A DNA stretch of 64,000 nt, from the NCBI RefSeq assembly GCF_947039605.1, contig NZ_CAMQZG010000009.1:19841-83840 (forward strand). The letters run 5' to 3'. The notes below the pieces were generated by a model that did not search any database, was not told where the DNA came from, and saw nothing but the letters and a program-made list of their open reading frames with translations. A program made the translations under genes and the position numbers. Within the stretch, counting starts at the first letter, position 1, and every line of letters begins with the position of its first letter. This document shows, one piece after another, positions 9,993 through 19,278 of the stretch. Source of the DNA: an uncultured Clostridium sp. GTDB lineage: Bacteria > Bacillota > Clostridia > Clostridiales > Clostridiaceae.

Positions 9993-10715
9993 TTACTCTT
10001 TTTCATCAGACTTTTTTAAATAATCTGATGAAAGTGCTACATTACTTTTTTCTATTTTCAAATTTTTAAGTTCCTCAATTTTCACATCATAATTTATTAA
10101 ATCACCAAACTCTAGTTGTCTTGGAAATATTATTCCTTGCTTTAAGCTATTTATATTTCCAATAGCTTTTACCTCAATTGGTTTTAGAGCAGAAATTCTT
10201 CCCTCATCTCCAATCCAAATAAAATTACTAGCATCTTTTATACCTGTTTGTTGAGTTATTCTATACCCATTTATAGAAATTGCCTGTGCACCTGAAAAAT
10301 TTATAAGATTTACTAAATGTGTAAGTTCATGTTCTTTTATCAAATTAGGATTTTGTCCTATCACAAGAGGTGACTTTAATGTTAATGTTACTGTAATCCC
10401 TTCACCTTGAACATCTTCTTGTCCTAAAATCATTCTTGTTTTATCTAAACTTTCCTTTATTGATTTATCAACATCTCCCTCTACAACAGCTTTTTTTTCT
10501 ATTTCATCAAGCTTATCTGATAAAACCTTATTCTTTGTAGCTAATTCTTCTTTTTCACTATTCAAATTATCAATTTCTAATAATATTTCTTCTTTATCAC
10601 TGCTATTTAAACCACTTGAATTTTTGTTATCTATACTTTTCAATTGATAAACTATCATAAACCCAAGTGCTGCACAAACTATTCCAATAGATATTTCTGA
10701 AGATATTTTTTTCAT
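9993..10715 (-). CDS. DUF881 membrane-anchored protein, second copy
   Basis: From the ATG at 10715 the product is about 240 residues: a transmembrane segment near the N-terminus, a coiled coil and the DUF881 domain (GEGITVTLTLKSPLV, LVNLINFSGAQAISINGYRI, IEVKAIGN). A TTG at 10733 gives a longer frame, but AGAGGGGGAATT just before the ATG is the ribosome binding site. It is clearly paralogous to the DUF881 gene on the other side of sbp. It follows divIB in the same direction. Confidence 0.85.
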   Translation of the reverse strand: MKKISSEISIGIVCAALGFMIVYQLKSIDNKNSSGLNSSDKEEILLEIDNLNSEKEELATKNKVLSDKLDEIEKKAVVEGDVDKSIKESLDKTRMILGQEDVQGEGITVTLTLKSPLVIGQNPNLIKEHELTHLVNLINFSGAQAISINGYRITQQTGIKDASNFIWIGDEGRISALKPIEVKAIGNINSLKQGIIFPRQLEFGDLINYDVKIEELKNLKIEKSNVALSSDYLKKSDEKE

Positions 10716-10751
10716 AATTCCCCCTCTTGCCAAAACTCTCTTTACTAACTT

Positions 10752-11675
10752 TTATTCCCCTTGTAACTCGACATTTGACCTATTTTCAACTTCTGTTGTT
10801 TCTAGCACTTCTAATCCCTCTCCCTCTATCTGTGTTGGCATTTCCTCTACTTCTGTAACTTGTCCATTATCTAAAGTTGGCGCATCTTCTTTTTTGTCTT
10901 TAGCATTATTTTTTATAACTGGTTGACTAGGCACGCTTATATCTATATACCCATCAACTAAATTAACTTTATTTGAATTTAATATTTCCATAGCAATCTT
11001 ATATTTTTCATCAAGTTCGCTAATCTCACCTAAAATAATTTCAACATCATTTTTATATATACTAACATCATTTTTATCAGATAAATCTATCTTACTAAAT
11101 ATGCTATCCTTATTTTTATCTATTAAATTCTGTGCAAGTTCATATGCCACTCTTGAAATCTCATCACTTAAAGTAATTCTTTCTCCAATTGTTATTGAAT
11201 CAATCTTAATACCTTTAACTTCAACTAAAGATAAATTTTCATCACTATCTACAATATCCATAATATAAAGTTCATTATTTAGTATATAAACTTTTTCATC
11301 TAACTTCATTTTATAGAACATCTTTCTCTCAGTTACTTTTACATCTATCCCATTTGGAATTGTTCGTTTAACATCTGCTGTTTGTATGTACGGATTTTCT
11401 AAAATTTTTCTTTTAACTTCATTTGTGTCCAATAAAAATATATTTTTTCCAAGAACAAATTTATTATTTAATACTCCCTCTTTTTTAATCATTTTATTGC
11501 CGCTTATTTTTACTAATTTCACCTCAAACATAGGTGCTTTAAAAATAGTAATCACTCCACTAACTAAAAATAATAATGTTATAAATGCTATTTTTTTTCT
11601 TTTTCTAGCTCTATCTTGTTTTTTAAAATAAGCATTAACTTTACCACTTACTTTTCTATTCTTCATTTTCTTCAT
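10752..11675 (-). CDS. divIB: DivIB/FtsQ, divisome POTRA protein
   Basis: From the ATG at 11675 (Shine-Dalgarno AAGGGG) the protein has a basic cytoplasmic stretch, one transmembrane segment and an extracellular POTRA domain (FEVKLVKISGNKMIKKEGVL...). The beta domain follows (NPYIQTADVKRTIPNGIDVKVTERK), then an acidic, Thr/Glu-rich C-terminal tail. DivIB links FtsL/DivIC to the septal PBP and SEDS synthase. An ATG at 11729 gives an 18-residue longer frame but lacks a ribosome binding site. A terminator separates it from ftsW upstream, so it heads its own unit with the DUF881/sbp genes. Confidence 0.9.
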   Translation of the reverse strand: MKKMKNRKVSGKVNAYFKKQDRARKRKKIAFITLLFLVSGVITIFKAPMFEVKLVKISGNKMIKKEGVLNNKFVLGKNIFLLDTNEVKRKILENPYIQTADVKRTIPNGIDVKVTERKMFYKMKLDEKVYILNNELYIMDIVDSDENLSLVEVKGIKIDSITIGERITLSDEISRVAYELAQNLIDKNKDSIFSKIDLSDKNDVSIYKNDVEIILGEISELDEKYKIAMEILNSNKVNLVDGYIDISVPSQPVIKNNAKDKKEDAPTLDNGQVTEVEEMPTQIEGEGLEVLETTEVENRSNVELQGE

Positions 11676-11830
11676 GCTTTTCCCCTTAACATAATAAGTA
11701 TAAGTAAATAATATCATTTTAAATTGCACTTTTCATTACTTTTTTGTGAAATTTTGTTATATTTAATAATCTTAACGTATATTTTTCATTCATTTTTTAA
11801 AAATTATTCTACATTAACTATAATTTAATA

Positions 11831-11883
11831 AAAAAAATAAAAACCACACGCAATAAACTTTACATTTATTAAGTGTGGTTTTT
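11831..11883 (-). terminator. Terminator between ftsW/spoVE and divIB
   Basis: A 10-bp stem (11840-11849 with 11873-11882; AAAACCACAC/GTGTGGTTTT on the minus strand) with extra pairing in the long loop is followed on the minus strand by TATTTTTTTT. It splits the dcw cluster into two transcription units. Confidence 0.88.
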
Positions 11884-11887
11884 AAAT

Positions 11888-13024
11888 TTATGCTCTTTTT
11901 TCACATTGACGAGATATATTAAGTAAAATCCCCATTGCAAATAAATTAATTACAAGTGCTGTTCCTCCATAACTTATAAATGGAAGTGGTACCCCCGTAA
12001 CTGGCATTGAACCAGTTACAACAGCTATATTTATTATAGCTTGTATAGCAATTATAGATGTTATTCCAAGTGCTAAAAGCGTTCCATAAACATCCTTTGC
12101 TGTAACAGAGATTATTATCCCTCTATAGATAAATATAAGAAATAGTACTATAACAAAAACACATCCTATAAGCCCAAGTTCTTCTCCTATTATAGAGAAT
12201 ATAAAATCATTATGTGGTTCTGGCATATACATAGTTTTCTGTCTTGACTCCCCAAGACCAAGCCCAACTACTCCTCCCGAGCCTAATGCATAAAATGATT
12301 GAATAACTTGATATCCTTTTCCTGCTGCATCTTTCCATGGATCTACAAAGTTAAATACTCTTGCTATTCTAAATGGCTCAAGGGCAATAGCCCCTATTAA
12401 TACAGGTATTGCTGATGAGAATATCAAAAGCATATGTTTAATTTTTGCACCAGCTGCAAAAATTAATATAATACCTGATACTCCTGTTACAATTGCAATA
12501 CTAAGACTTTTTTGAGCAACTATCATACCTGCAAAGAATACTATTCCTAATAAAACAGGAAGTACTCCTTTTCTAAAACTTTTAATTTTTATTCCCATTC
12601 TTGAAAGTTCAACTGCTGCAAATAAAACTACTGCATATTTAACAAACTCTGATGGCTGAACTGTAATTGGTCCAAACTTTAACCATCTTGTAGCACCATA
12701 TGCTGAATGTGTAATTCCAGGAATCTTTAATATTGTTATACCTATTGCAATAAAAGATACTATCAAACCAAGTCTTGCAAATTTTCTATATTTTTTATAG
12801 TCTATACGTGAAATTAATACCATTCCACAAAACCCTATAAATCCAAAGCCAGCTTGCCTAATAAAGAAATACATACTATTATCTTCGCTTATTATCGCCT
12901 TATAAAAACTTGCACTATATACCATTATTATCCCAAAGGATAATAAAACTATTATTGTTGCAAATAAGATAAAATCGAAATTATCGTATTTATCTTTTTT
13001 GAATAACCCCTTAAAAACCTTCAT
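11888..13024 (-). CDS. ftsW: SEDS-family peptidoglycan polymerase, FtsW/SpoVE
   Basis: The roughly 378-residue polytopic protein has about ten membrane segments and SEDS motifs: GATRWLKFGPITVQPSEFVKYAVVLF (with the conserved aromatic/PSE region), GLGESRQKTMYMPEPHNDFIFSIIGEELGL and PLPFISYGGTALV. SEDS proteins polymerise lipid II together with a class B PBP. In clostridial clusters this position is usually called spoVE; sequence alone does not separate FtsW from SpoVE. A TTG at 13027 directly precedes the ATG at 13024; GGAGG spacing favours the ATG. It is followed by a terminator; murD and murG, often its neighbours, are absent. Confidence 0.92.
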   Translation of the reverse strand: MKVFKGLFKKDKYDNFDFILFATIIVLLSFGIIMVYSASFYKAIISEDNSMYFFIRQAGFGFIGFCGMVLISRIDYKKYRKFARLGLIVSFIAIGITILKIPGITHSAYGATRWLKFGPITVQPSEFVKYAVVLFAAVELSRMGIKIKSFRKGVLPVLLGIVFFAGMIVAQKSLSIAIVTGVSGIILIFAAGAKIKHMLLIFSSAIPVLIGAIALEPFRIARVFNFVDPWKDAAGKGYQVIQSFYALGSGGVVGLGLGESRQKTMYMPEPHNDFIFSIIGEELGLIGCVFVIVLFLIFIYRGIIISVTAKDVYGTLLALGITSIIAIQAIINIAVVTGSMPVTGVPLPFISYGGTALVINLFAMGILLNISRQCEKRA

Positions 13025-13063
13025 CAATTCTCCTCCCTAAATATACCCTTTTCACCCTTTAAG

Positions 13064-14047
13064 TTATATTGATAAGAACCCTATAAAGCAAAGAATTACT
13101 GTTATGATAGAGAATACTGAAACTATTTTTGTTTCACTCCAACCATTATGTTCAAAATGGTGGTGTATTGGCGCCATCTTAAATATTCTTTTCTTTCTAA
13201 GTTTGTATGAACCTACTTGTAAAATAACTGATACTGTTTCAAGCACATATATTCCACCTATTATAGCAAGTAAAATAGGCATTTTTAATAACAATGCTAC
13301 TGTTGCAACTGCTCCTCCAAGTGCTAAAGACCCTGTATCCCCCATGAATACTCTAGCTGGGAAAGCGTTGAATTTAAGGAACCCAAGAAGTGCCCCTGCA
13401 AGTGCAACGCAGAATATTGCAAGACTCATATGTCCTGTATTATAACTTACTATAGCAAGGAATGTCCCTACTAAAACTGTTATTGAAGTTGCAAGACCAT
13501 CTAAGCCATCTGTAAGGTTAACTGCATTACTTGCCCCTAAGAAGTAAACTATAACGAATGGTATATAAACCCATCCAAGATTTAAATCAAAACTTGTAAA
13601 TGGAATATCTATAGTTGTTCCTACAGTTTTGCTTGCATAATAAGCTAATGCACCTGAGACAATTAATAAAAGAATCATTTTTTGCCAAGCTCTAAGCCCT
13701 AAATTATTTCTGTGTATTATCTTAAGCATATCATCTAAGAATCCAACTATACCAAATCCTATAAATGCTGCTACAACTGCAAATATTTCTGTCATATTTT
13801 TACTATCAGTAGCTAATCCAACTCCTATAGTTACTATGCTTGTTGCAATTATAAAGATTATTCCACCCATTGTTGGTGTCCCTGCTTTTTTTAAGTGACT
13901 TTGTGGTCCATCTTCTCTGATATTCTGTCCAAATTTAAATTTGTGTAAAGTTGGAATAAATATTGGTCCTATTATAACCGAAATTATAAATCCTAATATT
14001 AATGCCGTAAGTATTTTTCCATCTATTAAATTACTAATCATTCCCAT
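13064..14047 (-). CDS. mraY: MraY, phospho-MurNAc-pentapeptide translocase
   Basis: The 327-residue integral membrane enzyme (about ten segments) makes lipid I from UDP-MurNAc-pentapeptide and undecaprenyl phosphate. Visible family motifs are [18 protein letters not shown] (Asp-rich), [23 protein letters not shown] and APIHHHFE. It follows murF by 52 bases. That spacer is odd: the only good Shine-Dalgarno (GGAGGTG, 14082-14088) is about 35 bases from the ATG, with a small hairpin between (14060-14076). An internal ATG two codons later is also possible as start. Confidence 0.95.
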   Translation of the reverse strand: MGMISNLIDGKILTALILGFIISVIIGPIFIPTLHKFKFGQNIREDGPQSHLKKAGTPTMGGIIFIIATSIVTIGVGLATDSKNMTEIFAVVAAFIGFGIVGFLDDMLKIIHRNNLGLRAWQKMILLLIVSGALAYYASKTVGTTIDIPFTSFDLNLGWVYIPFVIVYFLGASNAVNLTDGLDGLATSITVLVGTFLAIVSYNTGHMSLAIFCVALAGALLGFLKFNAFPARVFMGDTGSLALGGAVATVALLLKMPILLAIIGGIYVLETVSVILQVGSYKLRKKRIFKMAPIHHHFEHNGWSETKIVSVFSIITVILCFIGFLSI

Positions 14048-14059
14048 GCTTTTACTGCT

Positions 14060-14088
14060 ACCTAAGCGTATTAGGTAACGTCACCTCC
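14060..14088 (-). promoter_or_regulatory. Distant Shine-Dalgarno plus hairpin ahead of mraY
   Basis: On the minus strand GGAGGTG is followed by a 6-bp hairpin (ACCTAA/TTAGGT, loop TACGC) and then 12 bases to the ATG. GTG within the Shine-Dalgarno could also open an 8-codon frame ending in TAG. Either the hairpin brings the site closer to the start or translation here is re-initiated. This is inference. Confidence 0.4.
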
Positions 14089-14099
14089 TAATATGTTCT

Positions 14100-15455
14100 T
14101 TAAATTAATGCTTTTGTTATCTCTTCAAACTTTAACCCTCTTGAAGCCTTAATTAATACTATATCATCTTTTTGGATATAATTCTTTAATTCTTCTATTA
14201 AAATTTGTTTATCTTCATATAAATTACAACCTTCTTCAAAACCTTCTTTTATAAACTGTGCAAATTCACCAAAAACAAATATTTTCTCAAGTCCTTTTTC
14301 TTTTGCATAAGCTCCTATTTCTCTATGAGCACGTTCTGACTCAGTTCCAAGTTCTCTCATGGTCCCAAGTGCTGCAATTTTTTTTGCTCCATTTAATGAA
14401 ACTAAAAGATCTATTGCTGATTTAACTGAATCAGGGCTTGAATTATAACAATCATCTAAAACTTTAAATCCATCTGCATCTTTTAAATCAAGTCGCATTG
14501 ATGTTACTTCTATATTTTCTATTCCATCTTGCATTTCCTCAATAGATACAAAAAGTTCCCTTGCAACACAGTAAGCAAGCATAAAGTTTCCTACATTGTG
14601 CTTTCCTGGCATAGATAGATTAAAACTTTTTCTTAACTTCCCGTCTACTATATCAAATGTTGAACTTAATTTGTTTAATTCAATATTTTCAGCCTTTGGA
14701 TCTAGCTCTTTATTAAGTCCAGTTCTTATTAATTTATACTCATTTTTTTCAACTGTTTTTAACATATCATCATCAGCATTAATTATAAGAGTATTTTCTT
14801 TTATAAAGAAATCAACTATCTCCATCTTTGCTTTTAATATATTATCTCTTGTTTTTAAATTTTCTATATGCGATAACCCAACATTTGTGATAACCGCAAT
14901 CTCTGGTTTAGCAATTTGTGCAAGGAAGCTTATTTCCTTTAAATCACTCATACCCATTTCAAGTATTGCTATATCATATGTGCTATCAAGTTCTAAAATC
15001 ATTAATGGAAGTCCAATATGATTATTAAAGTTCCCTTTTGTTTTAAATACTTTATATTTAGTACTTAACACAGATGACATTATATCCTTTGTTGATGTCT
15101 TACCAGTTGACCCAGTAACTCCTACTACCTTTATTCCAAGCTTGTTTCTATAAAAACTAGCAAGATGTGCAAGTGCTTTTTCTCCATTTTCAACTTTAAT
15201 TACACCTACATTTCCATCTATACTATCTATATCAAAAAGAACACTTTCAACTATTACTAGTGATGCACCTTTATCAATAGCAGCTTTAGCATAGTTATTA
15301 GCATCAAAATTCTCACCTTTTAATGCAACAAATATACTACCCTCTTCTATCTTTCTAGTATCTGTTGATACCATTTTTCCAAGATAAGCTTTTGGTTTTT
15401 TTATTTCTTCTCCATTAACAGCTTTTAAAATCTCTTCAAAGTTTAACTCTAACAT
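14100..15455 (-). CDS. murF: MurF, UDP-MurNAc-tripeptide--D-Ala-D-Ala ligase
   Basis: The 451-residue Mur ligase has an N-terminal UDP-substrate domain (about 1-100), an ATPase domain with the P-loop GSTGKTS (115-121) and a C-terminal Rossmann domain (DDCYNSSPDSVKSAI, ALGTMRELG). It adds D-Ala-D-Ala to complete the UDP-MurNAc-pentapeptide used by MraY, the next gene. The Shine-Dalgarno AAAGGAG is well placed, and the gene starts 13 bases after murE ends, so they form one operon. Confidence 0.95.
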   Translation of the reverse strand: MLELNFEEILKAVNGEEIKKPKAYLGKMVSTDTRKIEEGSIFVALKGENFDANNYAKAAIDKGASLVIVESVLFDIDSIDGNVGVIKVENGEKALAHLASFYRNKLGIKVVGVTGSTGKTSTKDIMSSVLSTKYKVFKTKGNFNNHIGLPLMILELDSTYDIAILEMGMSDLKEISFLAQIAKPEIAVITNVGLSHIENLKTRDNILKAKMEIVDFFIKENTLIINADDDMLKTVEKNEYKLIRTGLNKELDPKAENIELNKLSSTFDIVDGKLRKSFNLSMPGKHNVGNFMLAYCVARELFVSIEEMQDGIENIEVTSMRLDLKDADGFKVLDDCYNSSPDSVKSAIDLLVSLNGAKKIAALGTMRELGTESERAHREIGAYAKEKGLEKIFVFGEFAQFIKEGFEEGCNLYEDKQILIEELKNYIQKDDIVLIKASRGLKFEEITKALI

Positions 15456-15468
15456 ATAGAACTCTCCT

Positions 15469-16914
15469 TTATTTATCTAATATTTCGTAAACTACTTTTC
15501 TTTCATCAAAATCGATTGTTTTATCTTTTAAAATTTGGTATGTTTCATGTCCCTTACCAGCAATTAAAATTACATCACCTTTTCTAGCTATAGTCATAGC
15601 TCTCTTTATAGCATCATATCTACTTTCTATAACTTCAAAATTTGTATTAATAAGTGGTTTAATTATATCTTCTATAATACTCATAGGTTCTTCTGATCTT
15701 GGATTATCTGATGTAATAACTGCAATATCTGATAAATCGCAAGCTATTTTCCCCATTTGAGGTCTTTTAACTTTATCTCTATCTCCACCACACCCTACAA
15801 CAGTAATTATTTTCGCCTTAGCAAAACCTTGTATTGTTGAAAGTATATTTTCAAGGCCATCTGGTGTATGTGCATAATCTATTATTATGTTGTAATCAAG
15901 ATTTCTTTCTTTTGCTACCATTTCACATCTACCCGGAATTATGATATTACTAATTCCTTCTTTTATAGACTTTACATCTATCTCTAATGCAAATGCCATA
16001 AGAATAGTTCCTATTGCATTGTGTATATTATACTCACCTGGAATATTGATACTAAATTCTTCAACAATGTTATTAAGTCTTAATTTAAATTCTGACCCAT
16101 TTTCACTCATTTTAATCTCAAAAGCTTTGAATTCTGAATCTTTATTTATTGAGAATGTCATTTTTTTTGTATTAGTTTTATCTGCATCACTTGAAACTTG
16201 CATACCATACTCATCATCTAAATTGATAACTGATACTTTTGATCTTTCAAACATTTTAAATTTTGCATTATAATAATTTTCAAATGTTTTATGGAAATCT
16301 AAATGATCTCTTGTAAGATTTGTAAATATCCCAACTTCATATTCAACTCCATAAACTCTATCAAGGTCTAATGAGTGAGATGAAACTTCCATTATACAGT
16401 ATTGTACTCCTTCATTTACCATTTGATTAAATAATTCTTGAAGCTCAAATGATTCTGGAGTTGTTCTCTGTGTTTCTATCTTTTTATCGCCAATATAATT
16501 TGCAATCGTTCCTATAAGTCCTACTTTATATCCTGCTTTTTCTAAAATTGCTTTCATTATAAATGCTGAAGTTGTCTTTCCATTTGTCCCTGTAACTCCA
16601 AGTACTTTTAACTTATCTGTTGGATTTCCAAAGAAATTAGAGGCTACTACTGCTAATGCTTTTCTTGTATCTTCGACTTTAATAACTGTAATTCCATCTA
16701 TCTCAACATCATCTGAAACAATTATAGCACTTGCACCTTTTGCCTTAGCATCTTTCACAAAACTATGTCCATCAACCTTAAAACCTTTTATGCAAACAAA
16801 TAAATCTCCATCACTAACTTTTCTATTATCATAGCGTACACTATCTATGATTATGTTATCATCACCTTGTATTACTTTATAATCTAAATTTTTTAATAAT
16901 TCTTTTAAAAGCAT
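15469..16914 (-). CDS. murE: MurE, UDP-MurNAc-L-Ala-D-Glu--meso-DAP ligase
   Basis: The 481-residue Mur ligase has the ATP loop GTNGKTT (109-115) and, at residues 403-406, the DNPR motif that in characterised MurE enzymes selects meso-diaminopimelate rather than lysine. This fits the asd-dapA-dapB genes elsewhere in the window and indicates mDAP-type peptidoglycan. The ATG has a TAAGGAG site. It precedes murF by 13 bases and follows the spoVD-like gene across a terminator-like hairpin. Confidence 0.96.
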   Translation of the reverse strand: MLLKELLKNLDYKVIQGDDNIIIDSVRYDNRKVSDGDLFVCIKGFKVDGHSFVKDAKAKGASAIIVSDDVEIDGITVIKVEDTRKALAVVASNFFGNPTDKLKVLGVTGTNGKTTSAFIMKAILEKAGYKVGLIGTIANYIGDKKIETQRTTPESFELQELFNQMVNEGVQYCIMEVSSHSLDLDRVYGVEYEVGIFTNLTRDHLDFHKTFENYYNAKFKMFERSKVSVINLDDEYGMQVSSDADKTNTKKMTFSINKDSEFKAFEIKMSENGSEFKLRLNNIVEEFSINIPGEYNIHNAIGTILMAFALEIDVKSIKEGISNIIIPGRCEMVAKERNLDYNIIIDYAHTPDGLENILSTIQGFAKAKIITVVGCGGDRDKVKRPQMGKIACDLSDIAVITSDNPRSEEPMSIIEDIIKPLINTNFEVIESRYDAIKRAMTIARKGDVILIAGKGHETYQILKDKTIDFDERKVVYEILDK

Positions 16915-16957
16915 GTCTTCACTCCTTAATTATTATGCTTGTGTTTTTAATTTAATT

Positions 16958-16992
16958 CATAAAAATTAGCATGTGTATTCCACATGCTAATT
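16958..16992 (-). terminator. Terminator-like hairpin between spoVD and murE
   Basis: A 12-bp perfect stem (16964-16975 with 16981-16992) with a 5-base loop is followed on the minus strand by a short T tract. With only four to five T's it may attenuate rather than stop transcription into murE. Confidence 0.65.
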
Positions 16993-17003
16993 GAATAATC
17001 AAA

Positions 17004-19181
17004 CTAATCTGCGGTTAGTGTAAATGTGATAGTTTCACCTTTTCTAACTACGTCACCTTCTTTGTGACTTTGGTCCGTTACAATTCCCTTACCTTCAAAT
17101 TTAGCATTAAGCCCTATTTTTCCCACTAAACTTACTACCATCTCTTTTGAGTAGCCCATAAAACTAGGAATTATCACATCTTTATTATAATTAGAACTAC
17201 CACCTGTGTAAAGTTTTATCTCAGTACCATCTGCAACCATATAGCCTGCCTTTGGTAACATATCACTTATATATTCATCATTGCCTTCCACTTTATATTT
17301 CAACCCAGCTTCTTGCAATATTTTTTTAGCCTCAATTACCTTTAGGCCTCTAACCTCAGGAATCATTATATCACATTCATCCTCTTTAGACGCATCAAAA
17401 TATGAAGGTTTCAAATAATTAAAGATATCTTCATAAACCATTTTAGCTACTGGCGTTGCTATAACCCCACCATAATATGCTCCATCTTTAGGGTTGTCAA
17501 TAGAAACAAAAAGAGAGATTTTAGCATCACTTGTTGGAACCATTGATATAAATGAAGATACATAGCCTCCACCATAACCTCCACCTTCTTTAACTTTTTG
17601 TGCCGTTCCCGTCTTTCCACCTATTTGATAGCCTTCAATGCGAGAATTTTTAGCACCACCTTCAACTACTACACTTTCTAATATATCTCTAAATTCCTTA
17701 GATGTTTCTTCACTTATAATATCTTGTGTTATTTTAGGTTCAAATTCTTTATCAAGGATTTTCTTCCCACTAGTATCTACATGAGAAACTTCCTTCATAA
17801 CATGAGGTTGTATTAAATCTCCACCATTTGCAATTGCATTAAATGCTGCCATAAACTGAACCATATTAACTGTATTAGTCTGACCAAATGAAATTGTTGC
17901 AAGGTCTGTATCAGTAATCTTTTCAGCTTTTTTAATTATCCCTGGTGCTTCACCTGGTAAATCTATTCCCGATTTACTTCCAAATCCAAATTTCTTTATA
18001 TACTCTGTTAATTTCCCAGCCCCAAGTCTTTGTCCTAATGTCATAAATCCTGGGTTGCAAGAATTTTGTACTATGCCCTCAAAAGTTAACTCACCATGTC
18101 CTGTTCTTTTCCAACATCTAATATTTCTATCAGCTACTTTTAAACTTCCTGTACAATTAAACAGCTCTCCATCTTCTATAAGTCCTTCTTCCATAGCCGC
18201 TGTAGCAGTTACTACCTTAAATATAGAACCTGGTTCAAATGTATCTGATACTGCTCTATTTCTCCACATTTTTTGTATTTTATCGCCATCTGTTTCACCT
18301 TTAAAATCCTCATATCCTTCATATGGATCATTCAAATCATATCCTGGTGCATTAACCATACCTAATATTTCACCATTTCTTGGATCCATAGCTATGATAC
18401 TTACTGCATCTGCATTAGTTTTTTCTTTTGTAATATTTGCTGCTTTCTCTACAAATTCTTGAATTTGCATATCAATAGTTAATATAACATCTTTTCCATC
18501 AATAGGTGGTTTGAACCTTGAAATTGTATCTGTAATATCATATCCATCCTTTGCAATTTCTGTAATTCTAACCCCTGGAGTTCCTGCAAGGACACTATCA
18601 TACATAAGTTCAACCCCTGTAAGACCTTTCCCATCAGAATTAGTCGTTCCTATTACATGTGATAATAATTCGTCATTTGGATAATATCTTACAGTATCTG
18701 CCGATACCATAATTCCTTTAATATCTAACTCTTTTACTTTATCTGCTTTTTCTTTATCAACCCTTCTTGCTAAAATAGAACTTTGTGCTGGTGCACCTGA
18801 TGGAAGTTTATAATTAAGTTGTTTTAAAACTTTTGCCTCCTCTAGCTCTAAAGCTTTTGATAGCCCTTTTGCAAGCTCTTCATTCGTTGTATTATGTTCC
18901 TTATTATATTTTGCTACAGTTTTCAAGTCTATGTCTACCCTATACACATTCCCACTTACAGCTATTTCCTTTCCATTTCTGTCAAGAATCTTACCTCTTT
19001 TAGCAGATATCTTTACATCACTTGTCCACTGCTCGACTGCCATTTTAGAATATTCTTGATGTTTAAATATCATAATATAACTTGTCCTTATTATAAGCAA
19101 AAACAATATTAAACATAAGAATGATGACCCTATAATTATTCTTCTTTTTATAGTTGCATTATCATTGAAACTTCTCTTCAT
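17004..19181 (-). CDS. spoVD: Class B penicillin-binding protein with two PASTA domains, SpoVD-like
   Basis: The 725-residue protein has one membrane segment (about 17-37), a PBP dimerisation domain (about 55-210), a transpeptidase domain with SIFK (catalytic Ser319, Lys322), SCN (374-376) and KTG (523-525), and two C-terminal PASTA repeats (about 610-725). It cross-links peptidoglycan outside the membrane with a SEDS partner. SpoVD makes spore cortex; FtsI/PbpB makes septal wall. The two tandem PBPs here are very similar, and the assignment of this one as SpoVD rests on its place next to murE. The GGAGG site is clear. Confidence 0.85.
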   Translation of the reverse strand: MKRSFNDNATIKRRIIIGSSFLCLILFLLIIRTSYIMIFKHQEYSKMAVEQWTSDVKISAKRGKILDRNGKEIAVSGNVYRVDIDLKTVAKYNKEHNTTNEELAKGLSKALELEEAKVLKQLNYKLPSGAPAQSSILARRVDKEKADKVKELDIKGIMVSADTVRYYPNDELLSHVIGTTNSDGKGLTGVELMYDSVLAGTPGVRITEIAKDGYDITDTISRFKPPIDGKDVILTIDMQIQEFVEKAANITKEKTNADAVSIIAMDPRNGEILGMVNAPGYDLNDPYEGYEDFKGETDGDKIQKMWRNRAVSDTFEPGSIFKVVTATAAMEEGLIEDGELFNCTGSLKVADRNIRCWKRTGHGELTFEGIVQNSCNPGFMTLGQRLGAGKLTEYIKKFGFGSKSGIDLPGEAPGIIKKAEKITDTDLATISFGQTNTVNMVQFMAAFNAIANGGDLIQPHVMKEVSHVDTSGKKILDKEFEPKITQDIISEETSKEFRDILESVVVEGGAKNSRIEGYQIGGKTGTAQKVKEGGGYGGGYVSSFISMVPTSDAKISLFVSIDNPKDGAYYGGVIATPVAKMVYEDIFNYLKPSYFDASKEDECDIMIPEVRGLKVIEAKKILQEAGLKYKVEGNDEYISDMLPKAGYMVADGTEIKLYTGGSSNYNKDVIIPSFMGYSKEMVVSLVGKIGLNAKFEGKGIVTDQSHKEGDVVRKGETITFTLTAD

Positions 19182-19203
19182 AATTAACCTCCAATATCAA
19201 AAT

Positions 19204-19230
19204 AAGGATGTACCTATTAGATACATCCTT
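19204..19230 (-). terminator. Hairpin between the two PBP genes
   Basis: A 9-bp stem (AAGGATGTA/TACATCCTT) with a 9-base loop is followed on the minus strand only by ATTTTG. The same stem occurs between ftsL and the first PBP gene. It may be a weak terminator or an mRNA-processing or stability element. Confidence 0.5.
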
Positions 19231-19278
19231 AAATAATATGTTAATTAATTGAATTAAATTACTTGTATTTCAATTTTT

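Noticed and set aside
14596..15021. Plus-strand open frame of 141 codons inside murF
   Set aside because: It has no recognisable domain or ribosome binding site and is fully antisense to a conserved gene.
18055..18462. Plus-strand open frame of 135 codons inside the spoVD-like gene
   Set aside because: Antisense shadow of the transpeptidase domain.
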